Below are positions 53,044-60,311 of a DNA stretch of 64,000 nucleotides, one piece after another. Origin of the DNA: 1-14-0-10-45-29 sp041650255 (GTDB lineage Archaea; Micrarchaeota; Micrarchaeia; Anstonellales; Anstonellaceae); NCBI GenBank assembly GCA_041650255.1, contig JBAZLL010000004.1, positions 60,820-124,819 on the forward strand. The letters are read 5' to 3'. The translations under genes were made by a program, and so were the position numbers. A model generated the notes under the pieces. The model made no database searches and was not told where the DNA came from. It saw only the letters and a list, made by a program, of their open reading frames with translations. Position 1 is the stretch's first letter. Each line of letters opens with the position of its first letter.

Positions 53044-53667
53044 ATGGGAGACCCCCGAAAACTCAGGCCAAAAGCAGAAACTCCCCGAAAGGTATGGGAT
53101 TCTGAACGAATAAAAGAGGAATCCGGACTCAAGCGCGAATACGGTCTTAAAAAAACCGGCGAGCTTTGGACGATTGCCGCTGAACTAAAAAGAACCCGAA
53201 GGACTGCAAGAAGCTTTCTCTCTCTTGGAGAAGAAGGTGAAGTGCGCGGGCAGAAAATCGTTGCAAAACTCAAAAAGCTGGGTGTTGTAAAGTCTGATAT
53301 AAAAGTTGAAGACATTCTTGCCCTTACAGTAAGAGATTTTCTCGAACGACGCCTGCAAACATTGGTTCTAAAGCGCGGGCTCGCACGCACCCCAAATCAG
53401 GCAAGGCAACTTGTGACTCACGGATTTATTTCTGTGAAAGGGAGACGAGTAAACATTCCCTCCTATCTTGTAACTGTTGACGAGGAGCCGTCAATCTCGT
53501 ATTTCAAGGCGATCGACATTAGTTTACCAGATAAAGACGCTCAGAAAGAATCTGCAAAGAAAGGGCGTGCAAAGCGTACAAGTGATTCTGCCGATGCATC
53601 GGCAGAACCTGCGGCAGAGGCCGAAGGAGCGGAACTGGATGTCGCGCCAGTTCAAGCCAAGGCTTAA
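53044..53667 (+). CDS. rps4: 30S ribosomal protein S4 (uS4)
   Basis: S4 is a primary small-subunit assembly protein. The 207-residue protein has the archaeal N-terminal region DPRKLRPKAETPRKVWDSERI and an S4 RNA-binding domain (RLQTLVLKRGLARTPNQARQLVTHGFISVKGRRVN in broken form). A tail of about 40 Ala/Glu-rich residues follows. AGGTGATATGA precedes the ATG. Confidence 0.97.
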   Translation: MGDPRKLRPKAETPRKVWDSERIKEESGLKREYGLKKTGELWTIAAELKRTRRTARSFLSLGEEGEVRGQKIVAKLKKLGVVKSDIKVEDILALTVRDFLERRLQTLVLKRGLARTPNQARQLVTHGFISVKGRRVNIPSYLVTVDEEPSISYFKAIDISLPDKDAQKESAKKGRAKRTSDSADASAEPAAEAEGAELDVAPVQAKA

Positions 53668-53681
53668 ATTAGGTGATGCTT

Positions 53682-54242
53682 ATGGATAAAAAAGAAACAA
53701 AAACACAAAACGACGTCCAAATCACAGATGAGGCAAAAACTGTTGTGGCGGATGCACCAGTGGCACCAGTCGCAGATTCTGTTGCGCAAAAACCATCTGA
53801 AGAGTCAAGAGGCGGATCTGGCAGCAGCAGGCCTGCAATGAGAAATTATGCTCGTGGTCCTATAAAGTGGGCGATCTGCAATGTATATTCTTCGAAGAAT
53901 GACACGATTCTCACAATCACCGACCTCTCTGGTGCGGAAACACTCGCAAAGGCATCCGGTGGAATGATTGTAAAATCTGACCGAGAAGAAGGAAAGCCTT
54001 ATGCAGCAATGCAGGCAACAATAAAAGCTGTCAGTGAAGTAAAAGCAAAAGGAATCACCGGACTTCACATTCGAATACGTGCACCCGGAGGCCACGGTAC
54101 AAAAACGCCTGGCGCTGGAGCACAAGCAGTAGTGCGAACGGTTGCAAGACAAGGGGTTCGTGTAGGAAAAATCGAGGATGTCACTCCAGTGCCAACCGAT
54201 ACCACAAAAAGACCAGGCGGACGCAGAGGAAGGAGAGTATAA
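53682..54242 (+). CDS. rps11: 30S ribosomal protein S11 (uS11) with N-terminal extension
   Basis: S11 lies on the platform near the mRNA exit. The 186-residue protein has a low-complexity N-terminal extension of about 55 residues (KETKTQNDVQITDEAKTVVA, SRGGSGSSRP). The S11 core follows: IKWAICNVYSSKNDTILTITDLSGAE and the conserved ending RIGKIEDVTPVPTD. GGTGATGCTT precedes the ATG at 53682. Confidence 0.96.
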   Translation: MDKKETKTQNDVQITDEAKTVVADAPVAPVADSVAQKPSEESRGGSGSSRPAMRNYARGPIKWAICNVYSSKNDTILTITDLSGAETLAKASGGMIVKSDREEGKPYAAMQATIKAVSEVKAKGITGLHIRIRAPGGHGTKTPGAGAQAVVRTVARQGVRVGKIEDVTPVPTDTTKRPGGRRGRRV

Positions 54243-54255
54243 GGGGGTTTTGAGC

Positions 54256-54843
54256 ATGAAAATATCTGTTCAGGAAGAGGAGAAGGAAAAACTATCCTTC
54301 ACACTCTCAAAAGCCAGCACCTCATTTGCAAATCTTGTAAGAAGGTTTGCGATGTCCCAGGTGCCCACCTTTGCAATAGACAAAGTGACGTTCTATGAAA
54401 ACTCAAGCACGATGTTTGATGATTATCTTGCACATCGTATCGGGCTTTTGCCATTAAAGGCAGGCTCAAGCGTACGCGATGATGAGGACGTTATGTTTTC
54501 TCTTGACGTAAGCGGACCTGCGATGATTTATTCGTCCGCACTCAAGAGTACTGTTGACAAGGTAAAAGTTGCAACAGACAACATGCCGCTTCTAAGGCTT
54601 TTGGAAAATCAAAATCTTAGACTTGAGGCAAAAGCAATCTCTGGCATCGGAAGAAAACATGCAAAATGGCAAGCGGGTCTTTGCGCATATGAGATTGTTG
54701 GTGAAGACGAATTCAAATTCCAGGTTGAGAGCTTTATGCAACACAGCCCATGGGAAATGCTTAACACAACCGCAGACATTCTTTCAAAGAAGTGTGCTGA
54801 TATGTCAAAGGAGCTTAAGACGTTGAAAAAGGCAGCCAAATGA
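54256..54843 (+). CDS. rpoD: RNA polymerase subunit D, short form
   Basis: Subunit D, with L, forms the assembly platform of archaeal RNA polymerase. The 195-residue protein keeps the dimerisation domain (STSFANLVRRFAMSQVPTFAIDKVTFYEN in broken form) and the second domain (HRIGLLPLK, SGIGRKHAKWQAGL). Right after KHAKW it goes straight to the final helices, so the cysteine-rich ferredoxin-like domain 3 is absent. Archaeal RpoD is usually about 260 residues. Confidence 0.94.
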   Translation: MKISVQEEEKEKLSFTLSKASTSFANLVRRFAMSQVPTFAIDKVTFYENSSTMFDDYLAHRIGLLPLKAGSSVRDDEDVMFSLDVSGPAMIYSSALKSTVDKVKVATDNMPLLRLLENQNLRLEAKAISGIGRKHAKWQAGLCAYEIVGEDEFKFQVESFMQHSPWEMLNTTADILSKKCADMSKELKTLKKAAK

Positions 54844-54909
54844 GTTGCCATTTTTATTTGGAAAAATCAATGGAGGAAAATCGAACGTAAATCATGAATT
54901 CAAATTAAT

Positions 54910-54994
54910 GCAAGGGTAGCAAAGCCAGGTCAAATGCGCTAGCTTGAGGGGCTAGTGTCTTAGGACTTCGAGGGTTCAAATCCCTTCCCTTGCA
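54910..54994 (+). tRNA. tRNA-Leu (GAG)
   Basis: The acceptor arms GCAAGGG and CCCTTGC pair, with discriminator A. The anticodon stem-loop is CTAGC-TTGAGGG-GCTAG (anticodon GAG). The long variable arm is class II. The T-arm is GAGGG-TTCAAAT-CCCTT. No intron is present. A T-rich tract follows. Confidence 0.95.
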
Positions 54995-55132
54995 AGAACT
55001 TTTTTCTTTTCGAAGAAGAAAGTTCACCGAAGGGAAAAACAAAAGGAGACTGCCTCTATCTCAAAAAAAAATCAAAAGAAAAAAAAAGGAAAAATATTTG
55101 TCAAAAAAATCTGATATGAAAATGTGATTGAT

Positions 55133-55447
55133 ATGGAAAGAGCGAAAAAAGAAAAACCAAGTGCTGGCTTTTGGAAAGAGGCAAAGAAGCTTCTTGCAAG
55201 ACCTGTGCGAGCTCGAAAGGGAGTCAATCTCTCAAGGCTTGAGAGACTGACGAAATCTGGCCAAACCGTTTTGGTGGCTGATAAGATTTTGGGCTCGGGA
55301 AAATTAAGCCACCCGCTTACAGTTGCGGCATTGAGTTTTAGCCAGAGTGCGAAACTAATGATTGAAAAAGCCGGCGGAAAAATAATTTCTGTGCAGGAGC
55401 TTGAGAAGAAAAACCCGGAAGGCAAAGACCTCCGCGTTCTTGTTTAG
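55133..55447 (+). CDS. rpl18e: 50S ribosomal protein L18e (eL18)
   Basis: L18e is an archaeal/eukaryotic homologue related to L15. The 104-residue protein has the family motifs FWKEAKKLLARPVRARKGVNLSRLERLT in broken form, VLVADKILGSGKLSHPLTVAALSFS and a C-terminal LRVLV. It begins the L18e-L13-S9-RpoN block, after tRNA-Leu. GTGATTGAT precedes the ATG at 55133. Confidence 0.95.
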   Translation: MERAKKEKPSAGFWKEAKKLLARPVRARKGVNLSRLERLTKSGQTVLVADKILGSGKLSHPLTVAALSFSQSAKLMIEKAGGKIISVQELEKKNPEGKDLRVLV

Positions 55448-55456
55448 GTGAATAAA

Positions 55457-55879
55457 ATGAAAATTTACGACGGCAAAGGATTGATTGCGGGAAGGCTTGC
55501 AGTCAAGGTTGCAAAGGATTTAATTGCAGGCGAAGAAGTTTGCGTGATAAATGCCGAGTCAATTGTTTACAGCGGCAAGCACTCTTACCATGTGAGCAGG
55601 CTCGCTTCAAAGCGATTGCTAAAAGACAAAAAGGACCCGGAAAAATCTCCGAAATTCCCGCGTGTTCCATACATGCTTTTCAAACGCGCCGTAATGGGCA
55701 TGCTTCCGAAAAAAAGCCAGCGCGGGAGAGATGCTCTTGCAAGACTCAAAGTGTACAACGATGCGCCAAAGGAAATCGATGCATCAAAAGCAATTTCAGA
55801 CCAATCGATTGTGAAGAAGAATCTTCTCAAAAGCACCACGCTTGGCAAAATATGTGCCGCATTCGGTTTCGAAAATTAG
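55457..55879 (+). CDS. rpl13: 50S ribosomal protein L13 (uL13)
   Basis: L13 is an early large-subunit assembly protein. The 140-residue protein has KGLIAGRLAVKVAKDLIAGEEVCVINAE in broken form and the archaeal RAVMGMLPKKSQRGRDALARLKVY region. GGTGAATAAA precedes the ATG at 55457, directly after the rpl18e stop. Confidence 0.96.
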   Translation: MKIYDGKGLIAGRLAVKVAKDLIAGEEVCVINAESIVYSGKHSYHVSRLASKRLLKDKKDPEKSPKFPRVPYMLFKRAVMGMLPKKSQRGRDALARLKVYNDAPKEIDASKAISDQSIVKKNLLKSTTLGKICAAFGFEN

Positions 55880-55888
55880 GTGATATTT

Positions 55889-56326
55889 ATGGCAACTGCA
55901 AAAAAGAAGCAAAAAACAAAAAAGAAATCCGGCGGAGTTGTTGTGCGTGGCAAGCGAAAGGAATGCACGGCTAAAGCATCAATTTGCGCAGGCAAGGGAG
56001 TCGTTCGAGTAAACTCGATGAATCTTGAGGCAATTTCAAACAAATACATTCGCGAGCTCATTTCCGAGCCTCTCAAAATCGCAGCAGAACTTACTCCGAA
56101 GGTAAATATATCTGTTGTAGCATACGGTGGCGGGCAGGTCGGTCAGGCACAAGCAGTGAGGCTCGCAATTGCGCGCGCACTTGTTGCATATTCCGACGAC
56201 CCTTCATTAAAGGAGAAAATGCTTGCACGGGACAAATTCCTCGTGTCTGAAGATTCAAGGCGTGTCGAGCCTAAGAAATACCTGGGACCAAAGGCAAGAG
56301 CCAGATTCCAGAAATCGTACAGATAA
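55889..56326 (+). CDS. rps9: 30S ribosomal protein S9 (uS9)
   Basis: S9 reaches the P-site with its C-terminal tail. The 145-residue protein has VVRGKRKECTAKASICAGKGVVRVN in broken form, GGGQVGQAQAVRLAIARALVAY and the conserved ending KYLGPKARARFQKSYR, whose final arginine contacts P-site tRNA. GTGATATTT precedes the ATG at 55889. Confidence 0.97.
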   Translation: MATAKKKQKTKKKSGGVVVRGKRKECTAKASICAGKGVVRVNSMNLEAISNKYIRELISEPLKIAAELTPKVNISVVAYGGGQVGQAQAVRLAIARALVAYSDDPSLKEKMLARDKFLVSEDSRRVEPKKYLGPKARARFQKSYR

Positions 56327-56338
56327 GGAGGTATTGTT

Positions 56339-56536
56339 ATGTACTTTCCGATAAGATGTTTCACTTGTGGCGCCCCCATAGCGCATCTATGGGAGGACTA
56401 CAAGGCCCGCGTAAAAAGCGGGGAAAGCCCGGCAAAGGTGCTCGACGATTTGGGTGTCGAGCGCATGTGCTGTCGGAGAATGTTCATCTCCCATGTTGAA
56501 GTGATGGACAAGGTCATCAAATACAACAAGCTTTAA
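56339..56536 (+). CDS. rpoN: RNA polymerase subunit N (Rpb10 type)
   Basis: Subunit N helps assemble the core polymerase next to D and L. The 65-residue protein has the atypical zinc site of the family, CxxC near the N-terminus (RCFTCGAP) and the CC pair (RMCCRRM), all intact. GGAGGTATTGTT precedes the ATG at 56339. RpoK, often the next gene in archaea, is not here. Confidence 0.97.
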   Translation: MYFPIRCFTCGAPIAHLWEDYKARVKSGESPAKVLDDLGVERMCCRRMFISHVEVMDKVIKYNKL

Positions 56537-56564
56537 GTTGGAGGAACCAATGGATTGTGTTTAT

Positions 56565-56677
56565 GGGGCCATGGGGTAACCTGGCTAGCCTACCTGCTTG
56601 GGGTGCAGGTGATCTGAGTGTGGATCAATTGCTCAAGAGAGCAATATCTGCCGGAAATTCAAATCTCGGTGGCCCCA
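56565..56677 (+). tRNA. tRNA-Pro (GGG) with intron in the T-arm
   Basis: The acceptor arms GGGGCCA (56565-56571) and TGGCCCC (56670-56676) pair, with discriminator A. The anticodon stem-loop is CCTGC-TTGGGGT-GCAGG (anticodon GGG, 56600-56602). The T-stem strand CTGAG (56614-56618) must pair with CTCGG (56665-56669), and TTCAAAT (56658-56664) is the T-loop, so about 39 nt (56619-56657) interrupts the arm at position 53/54. The insert folds on itself (TTGCTC-AAGA-GAGCAA). Exact splice points are uncertain. Confidence 0.88.
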
Positions 56678-56777
56678 TTTTATTATCATAAAAATCGGTG
56701 GTGCCACCGTTTCGCCTGATGGCGAAATCCAGACAACCTGTTGGTTGTCTGTCTCGGTGGCCCCATTTTATTATCAT
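56664..56777 (+). repeat. 26-bp direct repeat of the tRNA-Pro 3' end with hairpins
   Basis: The 26 nt covering the last T-loop base, T-stem strand, acceptor strand, discriminator and 12 nt of flank (56664-56689) recur exactly at 56752-56777. The 62-nt spacer holds a partial copy (ATCGGTGGTGCCACC) and two hairpins, TTCGCC-TGAT-GGCGAA and CAGACAACC-TGTT-GGTTGTCTG. Confidence 0.85.
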
Positions 56778-56841
56778 GAACTATTGAAATTAGTCAATAA
56801 AAATTCGAAATAAATTCGAATTTGAAAAACGGGACGAAATC

Positions 56842-57069
56842 ATGGTAAAAGCAAAAACACAAAAACAAAAATCAACCTGCTGCAATATGGCTTGTGATGG
56901 TAGATGGGCTATGTCTGCGGCATGTGCGGGATTAATTCTATTGGGTTTTACTTTTACACAAAGCATAATACATGGGCGTATGGTTGATGCAATCAGTATC
57001 CTAATCGGATACATAGTTGCGTTTGCAGTGCTTTTCTTCGTCTTCAAGACGAATGGCAAGCAAGCATGA
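56842..57069 (+). CDS. Small two-helix membrane protein
   Basis: The 75-residue protein has a Lys/Gln-rich start with two neighbouring cysteines and a third (STCCNMACDG), then two hydrophobic segments (about 23-40 and 51-68). I recognise no family. The cysteines could bind a metal or a lipid, but this is speculation. It sits between the tRNA-Pro repeat unit and rps2. Confidence 0.55.
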   Translation: MVKAKTQKQKSTCCNMACDGRWAMSAACAGLILLGFTFTQSIIHGRMVDAISILIGYIVAFAVLFFVFKTNGKQA

Positions 57070-57112
57070 ATTAATTAAAAAATATTAATCATCGAGTTGT
57101 TCCGAAAGTAGC

Positions 57113-57132
57113 CGTCGAAAAATTCTTCGGCG
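57113..57132 (+). promoter_or_regulatory. Hairpin in the rps2 leader
   Basis: CGTCGAA and TTCGGCG pair over a 6-nt loop about 35 nt before the rps2 ATG, downstream of an AT-rich TTAAAAAATATTAA. It could be a leader structure or a terminator-like element; no function is shown. Confidence 0.35.
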
Positions 57133-57167
57133 AGCATTTGCGGACCTCTCGAAAAACTGGTGAAAAA

Positions 57168-58097
57168 ATGGCAGATGGATTATTGATAAAGCAGGAAAAA
57201 TATCTTGAAACCGGCATTCATATCGGCACGAAACTTCGCACGATTGATATGGTGAAGTTTATCTACCGAACACGCAACGACGGGCTTTATGTGCTTGATT
57301 TGAGAAAGGTTGACGAGCGCATCCGCCTCGCAGGAAAAATTATCTCAAAATTTGAAGCAGAAGACATCGTTGTTGTCGCAAGCAGGACATACTCTTCATT
57401 GGCGGCAAAGGCATTTGCACAACTAACTGGCGCGAAAGTAATTTCCGGCAGATTTATCCCGGGAATGTTTACAAATGTCGCAAGAAAAGATTTCGTAGAG
57501 CCAAAGCTTGTGCTTATCTGCGATCCAAAAGGCGAAAGACAGGCAGTAGTTGAGTGCGGCAACATGGGCCTTGCAACAATCGGGCTTTGCGACACGGACA
57601 ACTACACAATGTTCATCGACTGGATTATTCCATGCAACAACAAGGGGCGCAGGTCGCTTTCACTTATCTTCTGGCTTCTTGCACGCGAGTTTGCAATGGC
57701 AAAAGGCAAGATTTCATCATACGATGATTTCACTCCGGACTTCGAGGCATTTGAGGCAATCTCGGCAAAAATCGCTGAAGACGAGGAAGCTGCAGGCAAA
57801 TTGGTTGCAGGCGAAGAAGAAGCAGAAGCAGTTGAAGATTCTCAAACCGATGAGTCCGAGCCAGATGCAGAAGATTCTAGTGAATCCGAAGGCGAGGAAG
57901 ACGATGCAAATGCAGTTCCAAAAAAGGAAAAAGCATCCGACAAAAAAGCCGCTTCTACAAAACCAAAAAAGAAACGTACCTCCAAGCCAAAAGCTGCTAA
58001 AAAAGATGACGAAAAGACGGCAAGCGACGGTGCAGAGCCAAAATCCGATTCCGAATCCAAAGATGAGGATGAATCAGATTCGACAGCCTCTGATTAA
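57168..58097 (+). CDS. rps2: 30S ribosomal protein S2 (uS2) with acidic tail
   Basis: S2 binds on the solvent side of the small-subunit body. The 309-residue protein has the archaeal S2/SA core in residues 1-205 (GIHIGTKLRTIDMVKFIYRTRNDGLYVLDLRK in broken form and NYTMFIDWIIPCNNKGRRSLSLIFWLLARE). A tail of about 100 residues follows, rich in Glu, Asp, Ser and Lys (ESEGEEDDANAVPKK). GGTGAAAAA precedes the ATG at 57168. Confidence 0.96.
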   Translation: MADGLLIKQEKYLETGIHIGTKLRTIDMVKFIYRTRNDGLYVLDLRKVDERIRLAGKIISKFEAEDIVVVASRTYSSLAAKAFAQLTGAKVISGRFIPGMFTNVARKDFVEPKLVLICDPKGERQAVVECGNMGLATIGLCDTDNYTMFIDWIIPCNNKGRRSLSLIFWLLAREFAMAKGKISSYDDFTPDFEAFEAISAKIAEDEEAAGKLVAGEEEAEAVEDSQTDESEPDAEDSSESEGEEDDANAVPKKEKASDKKAASTKPKKKRTSKPKAAKKDDEKTASDGAEPKSDSESKDEDESDSTASD

Positions 58098-58193
58098 TCG
58101 CCTAAAATTTGCAGGCTAAACATTGCCTGCATTTTTATATTTCCTAAGGTTTTTTAAACACTCAATTTTTATCTTATATATTATTCAATTTAG

Positions 58194-58871
58194 ATGGAAG
58201 TGTTTTGTTTGAATGCGTTTCTAAAGGCGGCAATTCTGACAGTTATAGTTTTGATGTTAACCTTGGTTCTGGTTTTTCAAGTGGATGGCATGCGCCAAAA
58301 TGATTTGCAAACAAGCATCAATAATCTGAGTTTTGAGCTTGAGAATAACCGACTCATTTCCAAATATGCAACTATAATGGCTCCGGATTCCGACAAATGC
58401 GAATTTCTGGAATACACTGGTGCGATGCAGGAAAAGAGAGCATTTTCTCTTGCATATACAATTCAAGAATATGAAAAGGCAAATATTGTAGGTGCCGAAT
58501 ACGAAAATCTCAAAAAAACATATTTTCTAAGCCTTGCGGATCTTTACATAACATTTTTCGAGAATAAAAAAACTTGTCCAAACATAAAAAATATTCCAGT
58601 TGCGTTTTTCTACAGTCAGTCCGACTGTCCTGCCTGTAACGTGCAGGGTTCGGTTCTCTCTTCTGTGTCATCCAAGTGTCCAAACGTGAGCGTATTTGCG
58701 TTTCCATCCGACACAAACTATCCGTTTTTGAATATTCTCTCTGACAGGTACAAAGTATCACAAGTGCCGATAATAGTAATAAACGACACAAAAGTATTGC
58801 CCGGACTTTCAAGTGAAAGCCAGCTTATCTCTGCTCTAAAAGACGCCGGCGCAACGTGCAGCAATAATTAA
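58194..58871 (+). CDS. Membrane-anchored thioredoxin-like protein with CPAC motif
   Basis: The 225-residue protein has one membrane helix (about 10-29) and an exterior thioredoxin-like domain (about 130-220). The active-site motif is CPAC (C145, C148) and the cis-proline is in SQVPIIV (P192). Extra cysteines at 69, 128, 162 and near the C-terminus may form disulfides. Such anchored oxidoreductases handle disulfide exchange on secreted proteins, perhaps the cysteine-rich surface proteins here. A TATA-like CTTATATATT lies about 20 nt upstream. Confidence 0.8.
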   Translation: MEVFCLNAFLKAAILTVIVLMLTLVLVFQVDGMRQNDLQTSINNLSFELENNRLISKYATIMAPDSDKCEFLEYTGAMQEKRAFSLAYTIQEYEKANIVGAEYENLKKTYFLSLADLYITFFENKKTCPNIKNIPVAFFYSQSDCPACNVQGSVLSSVSSKCPNVSVFAFPSDTNYPFLNILSDRYKVSQVPIIVINDTKVLPGLSSESQLISALKDAGATCSNN

Positions 58872-58880
58872 TGTGGTAAT

Positions 58881-60290
58881 ATGCCTTCTCAAACCGGCAG
58901 CGATCGCAAAACCGAATCGTCCACTGCTTATCATCGTAGCCCCGATAAAAGTGTTGCGCCCGATGGATTTGCCCGCACCACTGCAAAATTTGCATCCGGA
59001 AAAGGCGTGCTGATTACTGCACTTTTTATAGTTTCAATTCTTGTAGTTTTCGCGCTCGTGTATTATTATCGTCTTATTTTTATCGCATTCAATATTTTTT
59101 CATTATATGTTTTCATGACTTATTTGGTAATGTGGCAAGAGGGTGCGAGCAAGGAAACACTTCCTCCAAAACCGCAAAAATGGCCATCCGTAACTCTTCT
59201 AATTCCCTCGTTTAATTCCGGTCATACGATTTTCGCCTGCGTTGATGCATGCAAAAAACTGGAATATCCGGGCAAAAAAGAAATAATCGTCGTTGATGAC
59301 GGAAGTACTGATGGCTCTTACGAACAACTAAAGTCCGTTCAAGGCATTTCATTGCTTAGAAAAGAAAAAAATTCCGGCAAAGCGGCGGCGCTTAATCTCG
59401 GCATTGCAAACTCAAGCAGTGATATTGTCGGATGCATTGACAGTGATACTTATCCCGAAGCCCATGCACTTGAAAACGCAATTCGTTATTTTGAAGCCGA
59501 TAAAAAAGTTGGCAGTGTCGCGGCATTCATCTGTGTGCATGAGCCGAAAAATCTTCTGGCGCAAATGCAAGAAGTGGAGTACTGGCTTTCGTTCGGATTT
59601 TTCTTTAAAACAAATTCATATATGGACGGGCTTTATGTGAATCCGGGCCCGATGTCTCTTTATCGCCGGCAGGTTTTTGAGCAACTCGGAGGATTTGACG
59701 AGACAAATATAACTGAAGATATGGAAATTGCCTTGCGAATGCAAAAAAACGGCTGGAAACTTAAAACCTATCATTCTGCAATTGCATATACTGACGTTCC
59801 CACCACATTGCGCTCGCTTTTGCGCCAAAGAATACGCTGGTTCAGGGGCGGAATCATGAATGTGCTCAAATACAACGAGCTTTTTTTTAATCCGAAGCAC
59901 AATCGCCTTGGGCTTTTTGTAATGCCTGCAATAATGGTTTCCGGGCTTTTGACCGCGCTTTTTATTTTCTGGTATCTGCTTGTGATGATAAAAAATGTCC
60001 TTCTTTATTCAATTGCCGCCGCCGCGAATCCGGAAATGATAGTTGCGACATTGTCGTCTTTTCGTTTTCCGGGAATTTTCTCATTTGACTCCATGTTTCT
60101 TTTCACGCTTGGCGCGATAGTGCTTTGGTTTTATTTTCTCTCAAGAGGAATCGGTCTTTCGCACTCAAAACTCGGTGTGCACACAATATTGCCCGTGCTT
60201 ATGCTCATATCATTTTATCCTGTTTTTATCGGCATAGCATATTTTCTCAGCTATGCATACGAGTTTTTGGGAAAAGACTATAACTGGTAA
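58881..60290 (+). CDS. Processive GT2 polysaccharide synthase-like glycosyltransferase
   Basis: The 469-residue protein has N-terminal helices (about 43-62 and 66-84), a GT-A domain (about 100-340) and three C-terminal helices. It carries all motifs of processive synthases of the BcsA/HAS class: DD139-140, DSD (187-189), TED (278-280) and QRIRW (316-320, the QxxRW motif). It probably makes and exports a cell-surface polysaccharide. The start follows the thioredoxin-like gene by 9 nt. Confidence 0.9.
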   Translation: MPSQTGSDRKTESSTAYHRSPDKSVAPDGFARTTAKFASGKGVLITALFIVSILVVFALVYYYRLIFIAFNIFSLYVFMTYLVMWQEGASKETLPPKPQKWPSVTLLIPSFNSGHTIFACVDACKKLEYPGKKEIIVVDDGSTDGSYEQLKSVQGISLLRKEKNSGKAAALNLGIANSSSDIVGCIDSDTYPEAHALENAIRYFEADKKVGSVAAFICVHEPKNLLAQMQEVEYWLSFGFFFKTNSYMDGLYVNPGPMSLYRRQVFEQLGGFDETNITEDMEIALRMQKNGWKLKTYHSAIAYTDVPTTLRSLLRQRIRWFRGGIMNVLKYNELFFNPKHNRLGLFVMPAIMVSGLLTALFIFWYLLVMIKNVLLYSIAAAANPEMIVATLSSFRFPGIFSFDSMFLFTLGAIVLWFYFLSRGIGLSHSKLGVHTILPVLMLISFYPVFIGIAYFLSYAYEFLGKDYNW

Positions 60291-60311
60291 AATCAAAAAA
60301 TATTTTTATTT

